64,000 bases of DNA from an uncultured Acidimicrobiaceae bacterium (GCA_947259365.1 CAMYMC010000001.1:1-64000); one strand, 5' to 3'; counted from the stretch's first letter, positions 1 to 8,466 are shown. The notes: generated from the letters alone by a model not told the origin. Program-made: numbers and translations.

Positions 1-257
1 AGGCGCGCCCGCCTGGCCTCGAGCCGCTCCCTCCGGCGACGGAGTCCGGCGATGTGCAGCTCGAACCTGGCGACGTCGGCTGACGTCTCCCTCGCATCGG
101 ACCTGTCGAGGGGTGACCCGGAGACGGCGGCGTCGCGCCGGGCGTCGTCGTCGAGGTGCCGGTGGTAGCCCAGCTCCTCGGCAGCGAGGCGTTCCGCTTC
201 GCGCAATGCGGCGATGTCGTCGTTGATGCGGAAGAGCTTGCGCTCGAGGCGTCGCAT
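1..257 (-). CDS. Hypothetical coiled-coil protein (partial, runs off the left edge)
   Basis: The reading frame starts at ATG (257) and runs off the window after 85 codons. The product is rich in Arg, Glu, Ala and Leu with no hydrophobic segment. It begins MRRLERKLFRINDDIAALRE and has a second charged helix near the cut end, so a coiled-coil protein is likely. I do not recognise a family. The start is supported by a TAnnnT -10 element ending 6 nt upstream; the GAGG inside that spacer is too close to the ATG to work as a normal ribosome-binding site. It is divergent from the tRNA-Leu gene. Confidence 0.6.
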   Translation of the reverse strand, partial: MRRLERKLFRINDDIAALREAERLAAEELGYHRHLDDDARRDAAVSGSPLDRSDARETSADVARFELHIAGLRRRRERLEARRAR

Positions 258-263
258 GGCCTC

Positions 264-269
264 AGCGTA
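264..269 (-). promoter_or_regulatory. -10 element of the partial coiled-coil gene
   Basis: TACGCT on the minus strand, 6 nt before the ATG at 257. This predicts a transcript starting at or next to the start codon, as for nine other genes in the window. No clear -35 is visible. Confidence 0.35.
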
Positions 270-293
270 CCGAGCGACACACCGCGCCACCGG

Positions 294-299
294 TACACT
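294..299 (+). promoter_or_regulatory. Candidate -10 element of tRNA-Leu
   Basis: TACACT lies 10 nt before the first base of the tRNA, fitting the TAnnnT consensus. I see no convincing -35. Confidence 0.3.
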
Positions 300-309
300 G
301 GGCGGCCGA

Positions 310-393
310 GCCGGGATGGCGAAATTGGTAGACGCGACGGACTCAAAATCCGTTGGGCGCAAGCCCGTGGGGGTTCGAGTCCCCCTCCCGGTA
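310..393 (+). tRNA. tRNA-Leu (anticodon CAA)
   Basis: A class II tRNA of 84 nt with a long variable arm. The acceptor strands GCCGGGA and TCCCGGT pair, closing with a G-U pair. The anticodon stem ACGGA/TCCGT encloses the loop CTCAAAA, which gives anticodon CAA and reads UUG leucine codons. The T arm contains GGGTTCGAGTCCC. The last T of CCT follows where CCA would be, so the full CCA end is not encoded and must be added after transcription. A perfect hairpin follows 18 nt downstream. Confidence 0.96.
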
Positions 394-411
394 CCTTCAG
401 TCGACCCACGT

Positions 412-440
412 ACGAGGCCCCGGCAATGCCGGGGCCTCGT
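412..440 (+). terminator. Hairpin terminator after tRNA-Leu
   Basis: A perfect 13-bp stem (acgaggccccggc / gccggggcctcgt) with a 3-nt loop, just after the tRNA. There is no T-run on either side, so it would act as a U-less hairpin, common in high-GC actinobacteria. Confidence 0.65.
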
Positions 441-696
441 CGTGATACGGGGGCTCGCCGGTCCTTGGGTGTGGTGCGTTCGTACCGGTCGGTTCGACGA
501 GCCCCCGCGATCTGGAAGAACCCCGCCGAAGGGGACAGGCGTCGGGTTCCACCACTCCCGGCCAGCATGAGGGATCGCCCGCCGCGATGGCAGGAGCATT
601 TCGACTGCGCTCGAAGGGACTAGCGCGCTATGGGCTGGCGACGGCGCAGGCAACCGGGAGCCGTCCGTCGGCGCGTGGGACGAAGACGAGGCGGGC
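441..696. other. Non-coding stretch between the tRNA terminator and the cytochrome c gene
   Basis: No convincing gene is visible. The only structure is a 10-bp inverted repeat (cgggggctcg at 448-457, cgagcccccg at 498-507) around a 40-nt spacer, which could be a weak terminator for the leftward cytochrome c operon. Confidence 0.4.
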
Positions 697-1011
697 TCAC
701 CGGGCGCCCTGGAGCCGCCTGACGTGGGCAACGAGGCTCTCGACCTGGGCGTCGGTGAGCCGGGGGAACGACGGCATGACCCCGGCACCGGCTCGGATCA
801 CGCCGGCGATCTGGTCGTCGCCGAGGACGACGGCGTTCGATCCCGGACCGATCGGTGGCCAGTTGCCGAACCCGCTGCCATCGGGGCGGTGACACACCGA
901 ACAGCTCTGCTCGTAGAGCTCGGCTCCGAGGACGCCTTCGGTCGACGGAGCGCATCCCGCGGCGGCGACGGTGACGGCGAGGATTGCGCACACCGCCGCC
1001 ATCGATCGCAT
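697..1011 (-). CDS. Small lipoprotein cytochrome c
   Basis: 104 residues from ATG 1011. The N-terminus is a lipoprotein signal with the lipobox AAAGC, so the protein should be lipid-anchored on the outer face of the membrane. One haem site, CSVCH, is followed by a Met-Pro pair (VMPSF) that can supply the sixth iron ligand, typical of class I mono-haem cytochromes of about 80 residues. A longer frame to 1041 would overlap the kinase and put charged residues before the signal, so 1011 is preferred. It lies 11 nt after the sensor kinase stop, making it the last gene of a regulator-kinase-cytochrome operon. A role as electron carrier is inferred; its partner is unknown. Confidence 0.85.
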   Translation of the reverse strand: MRSMAAVCAILAVTVAAAGCAPSTEGVLGAELYEQSCSVCHRPDGSGFGNWPPIGPGSNAVVLGDDQIAGVIRAGAGVMPSFPRLTDAQVESLVAHVRRLQGAR

Positions 1012-1022
1012 GTCGCCGGAGG

Positions 1023-2450
1023 CTACTCGGCGTCGGGCCACCCCGGCCCGGAGGGCAGCTCGACCGTGACCTCTGTCCCCCGCCCCGGTGTGCTCGCCAC
1101 GGCCACCCGGCCGCCCATCGCATCCGTCAGCTCTTTGACGATGCTCAACCCGAGCCCGCTCCCTTCCGGGCGGACCGGTCGGTAGCGCTGGGCGACATGG
1201 AGGCGGTCGAAGACGCGGGGGAGGTCCTCGGGATCGATGCCGGGGCCGGTGTCGGTGACCGACACCGAGAATCCGCCGAGTGCGGGAGCGAGCCGAACCG
1301 TCACCGTGCCCCCCTCCGGGGTGTACCTCACCGCGTTGTCGATGAGGTTTCCCAGGATCTGCCCGAGCCGGTCCGGATCGATGAGCGCCGACCCCACCGG
1401 GTCGAGTTGGGCATCGAGCCGGAGCCTGAGTTCCTCCGCTCTTGTGCGATGGCCCTCGACGATCTCCTTGAGGTGGGCGGCAACGTCGACCATCTCCGGG
1501 CGGAGGGTGAACTCTCTCGCCTCCAGTCGGGCCAGCAGCATGAGGTCCTCGACGAGTCTGCTCAACCGGTCGGTCTGGCGGTGGAGCACCGCGGCGACGC
1601 GGGGAAGGTCGTCGGCGTCGATCTCGCCGCCGTCGAGCCCCTCGGCGTAGCCGCGGATCGTCGTCAGCGGCGTGCGGAGGTCGTGCCCGACGCTCATGAG
1701 GAAGTCCCGCTCGCGACGCTGGGCGTCCTGGAGCTGGGCGGCCATCTCGTTGAACGCCGCCGCCACCCGGCCGAGCTCATCGTCCGCATCCATCGCGACT
1801 CGGGCGCCGAAGTCACCGTCGGCCACTGCCCGCGCCGCCTCCTCGACGGGGTCGAGCCGCCGCCCGAGGCGGCTCGACACGGCGTAGGCGAGGATGAGGG
1901 CGAGGACGGCTCCGATGCCGAGGGCGAACAGGATCGGGCGAGTGAACAAGGCCCCGTCGAGGAGCGGCTCCTCTCGCCCGATCGCGATGCGGAGGTTGAT
2001 CCCGTCGCCCACGGCGACGGTCCGCACGGTGGCGATCACCGGGTTGCCGTCGATGTCGATCTCGAGACCGTTGGCGTTCTCGAGGGCGGGCGGCAGTCGG
2101 GAGAGGAGGACCGGGTCGTCCACGAGCGTCGTGAGCCCGCCCGGCACGACACGGGCCGCCTCGAGGTAGTCGTGCCCGCCGACCACTTCGACGAGCTCCA
2201 GGATCCTGCCGATGACCAGACCTGCGGCGCGGTCCCGCACCGCGCCCCCGAGCCGGTCGCTCTCGGCGCCCAGGACCCGCGCCATGAGATCGGGGCTCTC
2301 GATGAGGCGGGCTGCGACCTCCGCCTGGCGGTTGAGTTCGCGATGGCTCTGCTCGACGAGTTGCTGCCGGATCACGGCGCCTGCAGCCGCCGAGACGGCG
2401 AGGACGGCGGCGGCCACGATCACCGAGCCCCAGAAGATGCGCCTCCGCAC
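1023..2450 (-). CDS. Membrane sensor histidine kinase (HAMP, HisKA, HATPase)
   Basis: 475 residues. A first membrane helix lies at about residues 8-28 and a second at about 170-192, bounding an extracytoplasmic sensor region of roughly 140 residues. A HAMP linker follows (RRLDPVEEAARAVADGDFGA). The H-box is VGHDLRTPLTTIRGY, with the phosphorylated His. The ATP-binding domain has the N-box GNLIDNAVRYTPEGG, the G1 box DTGPGID and the G2 box GSGLGLSIVKEL, so the enzyme should be active. It is 14 nt downstream of its response regulator and is followed by a cytochrome c gene. The signal sensed is unknown; the neighbour hints at respiration or redox. Confidence 0.95.
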   Translation of the reverse strand: MRRRIFWGSVIVAAAVLAVSAAAGAVIRQQLVEQSHRELNRQAEVAARLIESPDLMARVLGAESDRLGGAVRDRAAGLVIGRILELVEVVGGHDYLEAARVVPGGLTTLVDDPVLLSRLPPALENANGLEIDIDGNPVIATVRTVAVGDGINLRIAIGREEPLLDGALFTRPILFALGIGAVLALILAYAVSSRLGRRLDPVEEAARAVADGDFGARVAMDADDELGRVAAAFNEMAAQLQDAQRRERDFLMSVGHDLRTPLTTIRGYAEGLDGGEIDADDLPRVAAVLHRQTDRLSRLVEDLMLLARLEAREFTLRPEMVDVAAHLKEIVEGHRTRAEELRLRLDAQLDPVGSALIDPDRLGQILGNLIDNAVRYTPEGGTVTVRLAPALGGFSVSVTDTGPGIDPEDLPRVFDRLHVAQRYRPVRPEGSGLGLSIVKELTDAMGGRVAVASTPGRGTEVTVELPSGPGWPDAE

Positions 2451-2464
2451 GTCAACTCACCACC

Positions 2465-3139
2465 TCACCCCGCGAGCTGGTACCCGACGCCCCACACCGT
2501 GTCGATGGGAATGCCGTCGAGCTTCTTCCGCAGCTGGCGGATGTGGACGTCGACCGTCCGTGTCTCTCCGAAGTAGTCGTAGCCCCAAACCGCCTCGAGG
2601 ATCTGGGCCCGGCTGAGAACGAGGCCGCGGTGCTGGGCGAGGTACCAGAGGAGGTCGAACTCCCTCGCCGTCGGCCGGACGTGCACGCCGTCGGGCCGGG
2701 TGACCTGGCGGCGCCCGCTGTCGACGACGAAGCCTTCTACTTCGATCGTGCTCGGTGCTGCCGGTCGCTCCTCGCTCCGCCGCAGCACCGCCTTCACTCG
2801 GGCAACGAGCTCGCGCGGGGAGAACGGCTTCGTGACGTAGTCGTCGGCGCCGATCTCGAGACCGACGACCTTGTCCACCTCGGAATCGCGGGCGGTCAAC
2901 ATGATGATCGGCACTTCGGTGCCGGCCCGGATCCGACGACACACCTCGATTCCGTCGATCCCGGGAAGCCCGATGTCGAGCAGGACGATGCGGGGATCGC
3001 GCTCGCCGAGGCGCTCCAGGCCGGCCTCACCGGTTGCGGCATGGACGAGGCGAAACCCCTCCTTCTCGAAGTAGAGCTTGAGGAGCTCGGCGATCTCGTC
3101 TTCGTCCTCGATGAGCAGGATCGTCCCGCCGGCGGCCAC
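2465..3139 (-). CDS. OmpR/PhoB-family response regulator
   Basis: 224 residues. The N-terminal receiver domain has the acidic pocket EDEDE, the phospho-acceptor Asp in LLDIGLPG (about residue 55), the TA pair of MLTARDS and the Lys of VTKPF. The C-terminal winged helix ends with the wing sequence RTVDVHIRQLRKKL and GVGYQL, the standard OmpR-type DNA-binding domain. The start is GTG at 3139, preceded by GGGGAGG at 6-nt spacing. It is the first gene of the operon with the sensor kinase. A direct repeat CTGACA-N5-CTTACA lies upstream and could be its own binding site. Confidence 0.96.
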   Translation of the reverse strand: MAAGGTILLIEDEDEIAELLKLYFEKEGFRLVHAATGEAGLERLGERDPRIVLLDIGLPGIDGIEVCRRIRAGTEVPIIMLTARDSEVDKVVGLEIGADDYVTKPFSPRELVARVKAVLRRSEERPAAPSTIEVEGFVVDSGRRQVTRPDGVHVRPTAREFDLLWYLAQHRGLVLSRAQILEAVWGYDYFGETRTVDVHIRQLRKKLDGIPIDTVWGVGYQLAG

Positions 3140-3223
3140 GAGGGACCTCCCCGATTCGGCACGTCACCGCGTTGGTGCGGTGATCGACGACACCGACAGT
3201 ATCGGCACACCCTGTTCGAGGAC

Positions 3224-3240
3224 TGTAAGGGCTTTGTCAG
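3224..3240 (-). promoter_or_regulatory. Direct repeat, candidate response-regulator box
   Basis: On the minus strand CTGACA and CTTACA are separated by 5 nt, an 11-nt period typical of OmpR/PhoB-family binding sites. It sits about 85 nt upstream of the response regulator start and overlaps the end of ygfZ. Autoregulation is inference. Confidence 0.35.
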
Positions 3241-4196
3241 CGTACGGGATCGGAGACGAGGGGAAGGTCGCGTACCTCGGCGGGCACACCGCCCCCCTCC
3301 CACGTGAGGTCGACGACGTCCCCGGAAGTCACCTCGCGCCGCACGAGGGCGAGGCCAACAGGTGCGCCGACGTCGAGCGATTCGGCGACCGAGGTGACGG
3401 TGCCGGCGCTGCGCTCGCCCGCCCGGATCTCGGCGCCCAGCGGTGGCACGACGTTGCGGGTCACGACGACGCCACGCAGGGTCCGGTTGACGTGGCCTCG
3501 CGAGCCGATCCGGGCGACGAGCTCCTGGCCGAGGTAGCAGCCCTTCTCGAAGTCGACGGCCGACGGCACGAGCCCCGACTCGTGCGGGATCGTGGACTCG
3601 TCGACGTCCCGTCCCATGACGGGCTCCCCGGCTTCGATGCGCGCCGCGTCGATGGCGAGCGTGCCCACCCTCAATGCCCCGGCCCCGAGCAGTGCCGCTT
3701 CGTCGGCGGCGACGAGATAGCGGGGGACAGCAGCCAGGGCGAACGGCAGCCTCGCCACGAACGGCTCCGCGGCCCAGCCGTCGGGTGTCCCGAAGCCGGC
3801 AGCCGTGAGGACGCGTCCGGAGCCCGGGCCCCACAGCTCGAAGAGCTGCCGGGTCTCCGCCTCGATCGCCACGTCGACGCGGATCCTGAAGCGGCTGAGG
3901 TCGTCGCGCACCGTCTCACCCCACCCCTCGTCAGCGACGAGGCCGAACTCCTCTCCGCCCGCGAGGACGTGGAGCAGCGCTCTCAGCTTCCCGTTCGGCG
4001 CGAGCAAGAACGATCGGGTCACCGTTCCCGGTGATGAGCCGATGATCGTCTGGCTGAGGAGCCCGTCGAGGAACGACCCGGCATCGGGGCCCCGAACCCA
4101 GATCAGGTCGCGGGCTGCCGGGATGAGGCCGCAATCGCGGCGGACCGCGAGGTACTCGCCGGTCACGTCACCGAGTGAAGGCCGCCGCTCGGACAT
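3237..4196 (-). CDS. ygfZ: YgfZ/GcvT-like folate-binding protein
   Basis: 319 residues, the normal size for YgfZ. The family signature K-G-C-[YF]-x-G-Q-E is present as KGCYLGQELVARI in the C-terminal half. The N-terminal part has the GcvT-type fold elements (RDLIWVRGPDAGSFLDGLLSQ). YgfZ is a tetrahydrofolate-binding protein that supports assembly or repair of iron-sulfur enzymes; it is not the glycine-cleavage T protein, which is longer. The ATG at 4196 has AAAGGAG 7 nt upstream. It lies 90 nt downstream of ccdA on the same strand. Confidence 0.9.
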   Translation of the reverse strand: MSERRPSLGDVTGEYLAVRRDCGLIPAARDLIWVRGPDAGSFLDGLLSQTIIGSSPGTVTRSFLLAPNGKLRALLHVLAGGEEFGLVADEGWGETVRDDLSRFRIRVDVAIEAETRQLFELWGPGSGRVLTAAGFGTPDGWAAEPFVARLPFALAAVPRYLVAADEAALLGAGALRVGTLAIDAARIEAGEPVMGRDVDESTIPHESGLVPSAVDFEKGCYLGQELVARIGSRGHVNRTLRGVVVTRNVVPPLGAEIRAGERSAGTVTSVAESLDVGAPVGLALVRREVTSGDVVDLTWEGGGVPAEVRDLPLVSDPVR

Positions 4197-4286
4197 CGCT
4201 CTGCTCCTTTGGTGGCGGGCCCACCCACCCCGCAGCCGCCGGGCCCATCGTTCTCCCCCAGCGTAGAGACGGCGAGCGGACAGCGG

Positions 4287-5039
4287 TCACACCGTGGCGA
4301 GATCCTCGAGGCCCAGGCGCACCAGCAGGTCGGTGAAGAAGGAAGAGAGGTCGGTCACCCGGTTCGTGACGAGGAGGAGGCCGAAGACGGCGAGGAGCAC
4401 ACCCGAGGCGACGTTGATCGGGGTGAGGTGGCGCTTGAGCCAGTTGACGCTGCTGAACGCCTTCGACATGAGCAGCGCCGACGCGAGAAACGGGACACCC
4501 AGCCCGATCGAGTAGAAGAGAAGCACGAGCATGCCTCTGCCGACGGTCTCGCTGTTGCCTGCAATGGCGAACGCGGCGGCGAGGAAGGGGCCGATGCACG
4601 GCGTCCACCCGAAGGCGAACGCCGCCCCCATCACCGGAGGGGCTGCCCTGCCGAACCTTCGCGGCGAGACCTCGATGCGGCGCTCCCGCATGAGCGGCAG
4701 CAGGACACGGGGATTCCAGATTGCGGTGACGGCGATGAAGACACCCATTGCGACGACGATCCAGCCGGCGATGACGCGGATGAAGCTGCCCTCCAACAGC
4801 AGCCACCGGCTCAACGAGGTGGCCGTGGCGCCCAGGGCGACGAAGACCGTGGTGAATCCGGCGACGAACAAGACGGTCGAGGTGACGACGCGCCGCGTCG
4901 GCGCCTTCCCCTCGGAGAGATCCTGAAGCGAGTAGCCGGACATGAGGCTGAGGTAACCCGGCAGCAGCGGCAGGACACACGGGGAGATGAACGACGCCGC
5001 ACCGAAGAGCACGGCTGCGATGAGCGTTGGGTTGTCCAT
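4287..5039 (-). CDS. ccdA: CcdA/DsbD-type thiol electron-transport membrane protein
   Basis: 250 residues from ATG 5039. An upstream extension to 5183 is possible but is not membrane-like, and GGGAG lies just before 5039. About six membrane helices are expected. The two family Cys-Pro motifs are present: SPCVLPLLPGYLS in helix 1 and TPCIGPFLAA in helix 4. CcdA passes reducing equivalents from cytoplasmic thioredoxin to extracytoplasmic thiol-disulfide proteins, often to keep apocytochrome c cysteines reduced for haem attachment. The cytochrome c gene at 697-1011 is a nearby candidate client. Confidence 0.9.
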   Translation of the reverse strand: MDNPTLIAAVLFGAASFISPCVLPLLPGYLSLMSGYSLQDLSEGKAPTRRVVTSTVLFVAGFTTVFVALGATATSLSRWLLLEGSFIRVIAGWIVVAMGVFIAVTAIWNPRVLLPLMRERRIEVSPRRFGRAAPPVMGAAFAFGWTPCIGPFLAAAFAIAGNSETVGRGMLVLLFYSIGLGVPFLASALLMSKAFSSVNWLKRHLTPINVASGVLLAVFGLLLVTNRVTDLSSFFTDLLVRLGLEDLATV

Positions 5040-5242
5040 GATGCTCCCGTCACGGCGTCGAGCACCAGCAACGACGCCGAGCCCGGCGATGTTCCCGCCG
5101 CGCGGCACGATACGCAAGATCACGACACGACGATCCGTCCCCGGCACGGGCTGCGGGATCGCCGGCGCGCTGGGTAGGCTCACGCCTCCCGAACCGAGGT
5201 CCAGCGCATGTCCCCGACCGCTCCTCGCTCCGTGCGGCCGTC

Positions 5243-6487
5243 ATGAACCCCGTCCCGATGGGGATCGGCGCGTTCACGCTGCGGGACCGGCGTGCGGTCT
5301 TTCTCATGTCGCTCGTCGCGTTCACACTCACCTTCTCGGGAGGAATGCTCTCCTACACCGAACCGTTCGCCCGTCAGGCGATGGACCTCAGCCGCAGCGG
5401 GATGCTGTGGGTCTTCACCGTCGTCAGGGTGTCCTCTCTCGTCGGTGTGCTCTTCGCCATCAGGGCCGATCGCATCGGGAGACGCCGGCCGTTCCTCGCC
5501 GCGTTCGTCCTCATGCCTCTCGGGAACCTCGTCACCGCACTCTTCCCCGGCGTCGTGCCCTTCGCAGTCGGGCAGTCGCTGACCCGGATCGGCCTCGTCG
5601 CCGTGGCGGCGTTGACGACGGTCATCCTCGTCGAGGAGCTCACACCTCAGATTCGCGCTTTCGGCCTCGGGATCCATGCCGTGGCGGCGTCGATGGGCGG
5701 CGGGCTCGGCCTGATCCTCCTCCCCATCGCCGAGCGATCCGAGGATGCCTGGCGGGTGCTCTTCGGTCTCGGCGGGTTCGGTCTGGTCCTGTTGCCACTC
5801 CTCGTCAAGTTCCTCGGCGAGAGCAGGGCGTTCGTTCGGTACCGGGCTGCCGTGACGTTCCGCAGAGCGCTGCGCGCCGGTCTCGGCAAGCACTTCTGGC
5901 CGCTCGCCGGCATGGCGTTCTTCATCGCCCTCTTCTCGTCACCGACGCTCGACCTCGCCCTCGAGCGGCTCATCGTCGACCTCGAGTGGGACGCGAGCGC
6001 GGCACGGTTCCTCATCATCGTGTTCGCCGGACTCGGGAGCCTCGGTCTCCTCGTCGGAGGGCGCCTCGCAGACCGCGTCGGACGCCGCGAGACGACGTTG
6101 GTGGCGCTCGTCCTCGGTCTCGCCGGCGGCATCGGGTTCTACAACCTGACGAGCGGCTGGCTCCTCGCACCGGCGGTGTTCATGGCCACGTTCGGTGCAT
6201 CGATGCTGACGCCTGCGTTCGCCGCGCACCGCGCCGAGCTCTTCCCCACCCGCGTCCGGGCGATGGCGGGAGGTTGGCTCACGAACGTCGCCATCCTCGG
6301 CAGCGCATTCGGGTTCCTCGTCGGTGCGTTCGTCGTCGACGAGATCGGTCTCAGCACGACGATGACCGCGCTGGGGGCGGGGCTCGTCGTCGCAATGCTC
6401 CTCGTCCTCAGGTTGCCGGAGACTCGCGGCCTCGACGTCGTCCGAGAGACCCGGTCGCGTACCACCACGCAAGCGCCATCCACCTGA
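5243..6487 (+). CDS. Major facilitator superfamily transporter
   Basis: 414 residues with about 12 membrane helices in two halves. The MFS loop motif occurs after helix 2 (RADRIGRRRPF) and again after helix 8 (GRLADRVGRRETTL), which identifies the family. Sugar/metabolite:proton symporters and drug exporters both look like this, so the substrate cannot be named. The start is ATG 5243, with a second in-frame ATG at 5258; neither has a good ribosome-binding site. It is divergent from ccdA, and its last 80 nt overlap the 3' end of the MATE gene on the other strand. Confidence 0.88.
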   Translation: MNPVPMGIGAFTLRDRRAVFLMSLVAFTLTFSGGMLSYTEPFARQAMDLSRSGMLWVFTVVRVSSLVGVLFAIRADRIGRRRPFLAAFVLMPLGNLVTALFPGVVPFAVGQSLTRIGLVAVAALTTVILVEELTPQIRAFGLGIHAVAASMGGGLGLILLPIAERSEDAWRVLFGLGGFGLVLLPLLVKFLGESRAFVRYRAAVTFRRALRAGLGKHFWPLAGMAFFIALFSSPTLDLALERLIVDLEWDASAARFLIIVFAGLGSLGLLVGGRLADRVGRRETTLVALVLGLAGGIGFYNLTSGWLLAPAVFMATFGASMLTPAFAAHRAELFPTRVRAMAGGWLTNVAILGSAFGFLVGAFVVDEIGLSTTMTALGAGLVVAMLLVLRLPETRGLDVVRETRSRTTTQAPST

Positions 6488-7769
6488 CCGCCATCAGCCC
6501 GAGAACGCTCCACCACACGCCGGCGAGACCGAGATCGAAGGGAATGACGAACGCGAGTCCGCCGACGCACACCGCGGCGGCACCCACCATGGAGACCGCG
6601 AGGTAACGGAAGGCCCCGGCGCCGATGCCGACCCCGTCCCAGACGAAGACGGTGGCGTTGAGGGGTTGGGTGAGGACGACGAACGGGTAGATGGTGCCGA
6701 TGGCGGCGATGACCTCGCGGTCGCCCGTGAACCACCCGGGAAGGACCCCGGCGGTCGCCCCGAGGACCACGGCGAGGCCAGCACCGAGCAGCAGACCCAT
6801 GCCGAGGAGACGGTCGGCGACGCTCCTCGCCCGCTCGAGGTCGCCCGACCCGACATGGACCCCGACCCTCGCCTGACCGGCGATGGCGAGCGCATCGACG
6901 ACGAGGGCGAGGAAGAACCAGACCTGGAACGCGACCTGGTGGGCGGCCACCGCCACCGTTCCCACCCGGGCGGCCACCGCGGTTGCTGCGCTCAGGGAAC
7001 CCACGAGCGCCGCAGTACGCACGATGAGGGCGACCCCGGCGTCGAAGAGCGGCCGGAGCGACACCCCGGACCCGGCGTCGAGCGCCAGCCTCCTCCGATC
7101 GCGCCCGGCGGCGAGCGCGACGAACGCCAGCGCGCCGCCCCACTGGGCTGCCGCCGTCGCCCACGCCGCTCCGGCGAGGCCCATATCGAAGCCGAAGATG
7201 AGGACCGGGTCGAGCACGAGGTTGACGAGGCTGATCGCGACGCTGACCACGAGCGGCGTCCGCGTGTCCTGATGACCGCGGTAGACCCCATGGGCGGCGA
7301 GGACGACGAGCACCGCCGGCAGCGACAGTGCCCGGATACGGACGTAGCTCACCGTTCCCTCGACGATGTCGGGTCCGGCACCCATGAGACGTGCCAACGG
7401 AGTGGCGGCGACCTCGAGCACCGCAGTCGCCGCCAGAGCGAACCCGAGGCCGAGGACGAACGCGCCCCTACCGAGCCGGCCTGCCCTGTCCGGTTCTCCG
7501 GCGCCCGCTGCCGCTGCGATCAGCGGCGTGGCGCCGTAAGGAAGGAAGTTGGCGAGGGCGAAGGCGATCCCGAACACGGCCACCGCCACGCCGAGCGAGG
7601 CGAGGGGCTCGACACCGAGCCTGCCCACGAACGCTGTGTCGACGAGCGACACGATGGGGTCGGCGGCAAGGGCACCGAGAGCGGGAAGCGCAATCGCGAG
7701 GATCTCCCGATCGTGGACGGAGGAGCGCAGGGTCCAGCCCGGCCCCCGCCGACGGGGACGGCCGCTCAT
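6408..7769 (-). CDS. MATE-family efflux transporter (DinF-like)
   Basis: 453 residues and about 12 membrane helices. The N-terminal segment DPIVSLVDTAFVGRLG matches the first-helix signature of DinF-type MATE exporters, which expel cationic or other small molecules using an ion gradient. The start ATG at 7769 overlaps the nth stop (ATGA), so translation is coupled to nth. An upstream in-frame start at 7802 would lie inside nth and is less likely. The 3' end overlaps the MFS gene tail to tail by 80 nt; both C-terminal ends there are polar tails rather than membrane helices. Confidence 0.9.
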   Translation of the reverse strand: MSGRPRRRGPGWTLRSSVHDREILAIALPALGALAADPIVSLVDTAFVGRLGVEPLASLGVAVAVFGIAFALANFLPYGATPLIAAAAGAGEPDRAGRLGRGAFVLGLGFALAATAVLEVAATPLARLMGAGPDIVEGTVSYVRIRALSLPAVLVVLAAHGVYRGHQDTRTPLVVSVAISLVNLVLDPVLIFGFDMGLAGAAWATAAAQWGGALAFVALAAGRDRRRLALDAGSGVSLRPLFDAGVALIVRTAALVGSLSAATAVAARVGTVAVAAHQVAFQVWFFLALVVDALAIAGQARVGVHVGSGDLERARSVADRLLGMGLLLGAGLAVVLGATAGVLPGWFTGDREVIAAIGTIYPFVVLTQPLNATVFVWDGVGIGAGAFRYLAVSMVGAAAVCVGGLAFVIPFDLGLAGVWWSVLGLMAVRWMALAWWYATGSLGRRRGRESPAT

Positions 7770-8446
7770 TCCGGGCCGGGGGTCTTGTCGGGGTACGCGC
7801 ATCGATCAGCGAGAGGGCACTCCCAGCACCGCGGCTGTCTTGCATCGCACACGTCGCGACCGAACTGGATGAAGCGCATGGAGATGCCGGCCCACTCGGG
7901 CTGGGCGTAGAGCGCCTTGAGGTCTCGCTCGATCCTCGCCGGGTCCGACTGGGCCGTCAGGCCGATCCGGTTCGTCACCCGGCGCACGTGGGTATCGACC
8001 GCGATTGCCGGGATCCCCCACGCCTCGGCGAGCACGACGCTCGCGGTCTTGCGACCGACACCGGGCAGCTCGACGAGTGCGTCGAGGTCCGCGGGGACCT
8101 CGCCATCGCGGCGCGCGGCGATGGCCGCCGACAGTGCGATGATCGCGGCCGTCTTCTGCCGGTAGAAGCCCGTCGAGTACACCACGGCCTCGACGGCCTC
8201 GGGGTCGGCGAAGGCGAGATCCGCCGGCGTCGGCCAGCGCTCGAAAAGCACCGGAGTCACCTTGTTGACGTTCTCGTCCGTCGTCTGCGCAGAGAGGACC
8301 GTCGCCACGAGGAGTTGCCACGGATCGACGTACTCGAGGGCCGTCCCGATGACCGGGTACCGCTTCTTGAGCCGGTTGAGCACGACGCGAGCGAGGCGGC
8401 GCTCGGCGGCCGGCGGAGACTGGGGCTCGTTGCGGGCACCGGGCAT
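7766..8446 (-). CDS. nth: Endonuclease III
   Basis: 226 residues, usual length. The helix-hairpin-helix LPGVGRKTASVV carries the catalytic Lys, and the catalytic Asp lies in AVDTHVRRV. The C-terminal Cys ligands of the 4Fe-4S cluster are spaced C-x6-C-x2-C-x5-C (CDARQPRCWECPLADRC). The enzyme removes oxidised pyrimidines and cuts the abasic site in base excision repair. The first gene of a two-gene unit with the MATE exporter. A -10 element TAGCAT ends 9 nt before the ATG, so the mRNA is probably leaderless. It is divergent from xpt. Confidence 0.96.
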   Translation of the reverse strand: MPGARNEPQSPPAAERRLARVVLNRLKKRYPVIGTALEYVDPWQLLVATVLSAQTTDENVNKVTPVLFERWPTPADLAFADPEAVEAVVYSTGFYRQKTAAIIALSAAIAARRDGEVPADLDALVELPGVGRKTASVVLAEAWGIPAIAVDTHVRRVTNRIGLTAQSDPARIERDLKALYAQPEWAGISMRFIQFGRDVCDARQPRCWECPLADRCAYPDKTPGPE

Positions 8447-8455
8447 GGGGCCGGG

Positions 8456-8461
8456 ATGCTA
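8456..8461 (-). promoter_or_regulatory. -10 element of nth
   Basis: TAGCAT on the minus strand, 9 nt before the nth ATG (8446). No Shine-Dalgarno is present. It lies beside the oppositely oriented -10 of xpt, so the two promoters almost touch. Confidence 0.45.
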
Positions 8462-8466
8462 CCGAG

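Noticed and set aside
448-507. Inverted repeat in the tRNA-cytochrome gap as an attachment site
   Set aside because: It does not copy tRNA sequence and there is no integrase; at most a weak terminator.
984-2576. Long plus-strand open frame opposite the sensor kinase and response regulator
   Set aside because: Reading is Arg/Asp/His/Pro-rich antisense of well-conserved genes; no domain. High-GC DNA produces such frames.
5040-5183. 49-residue N-terminal extension of CcdA
   Set aside because: No membrane character, and GGGAG is placed just before the internal ATG 5039.
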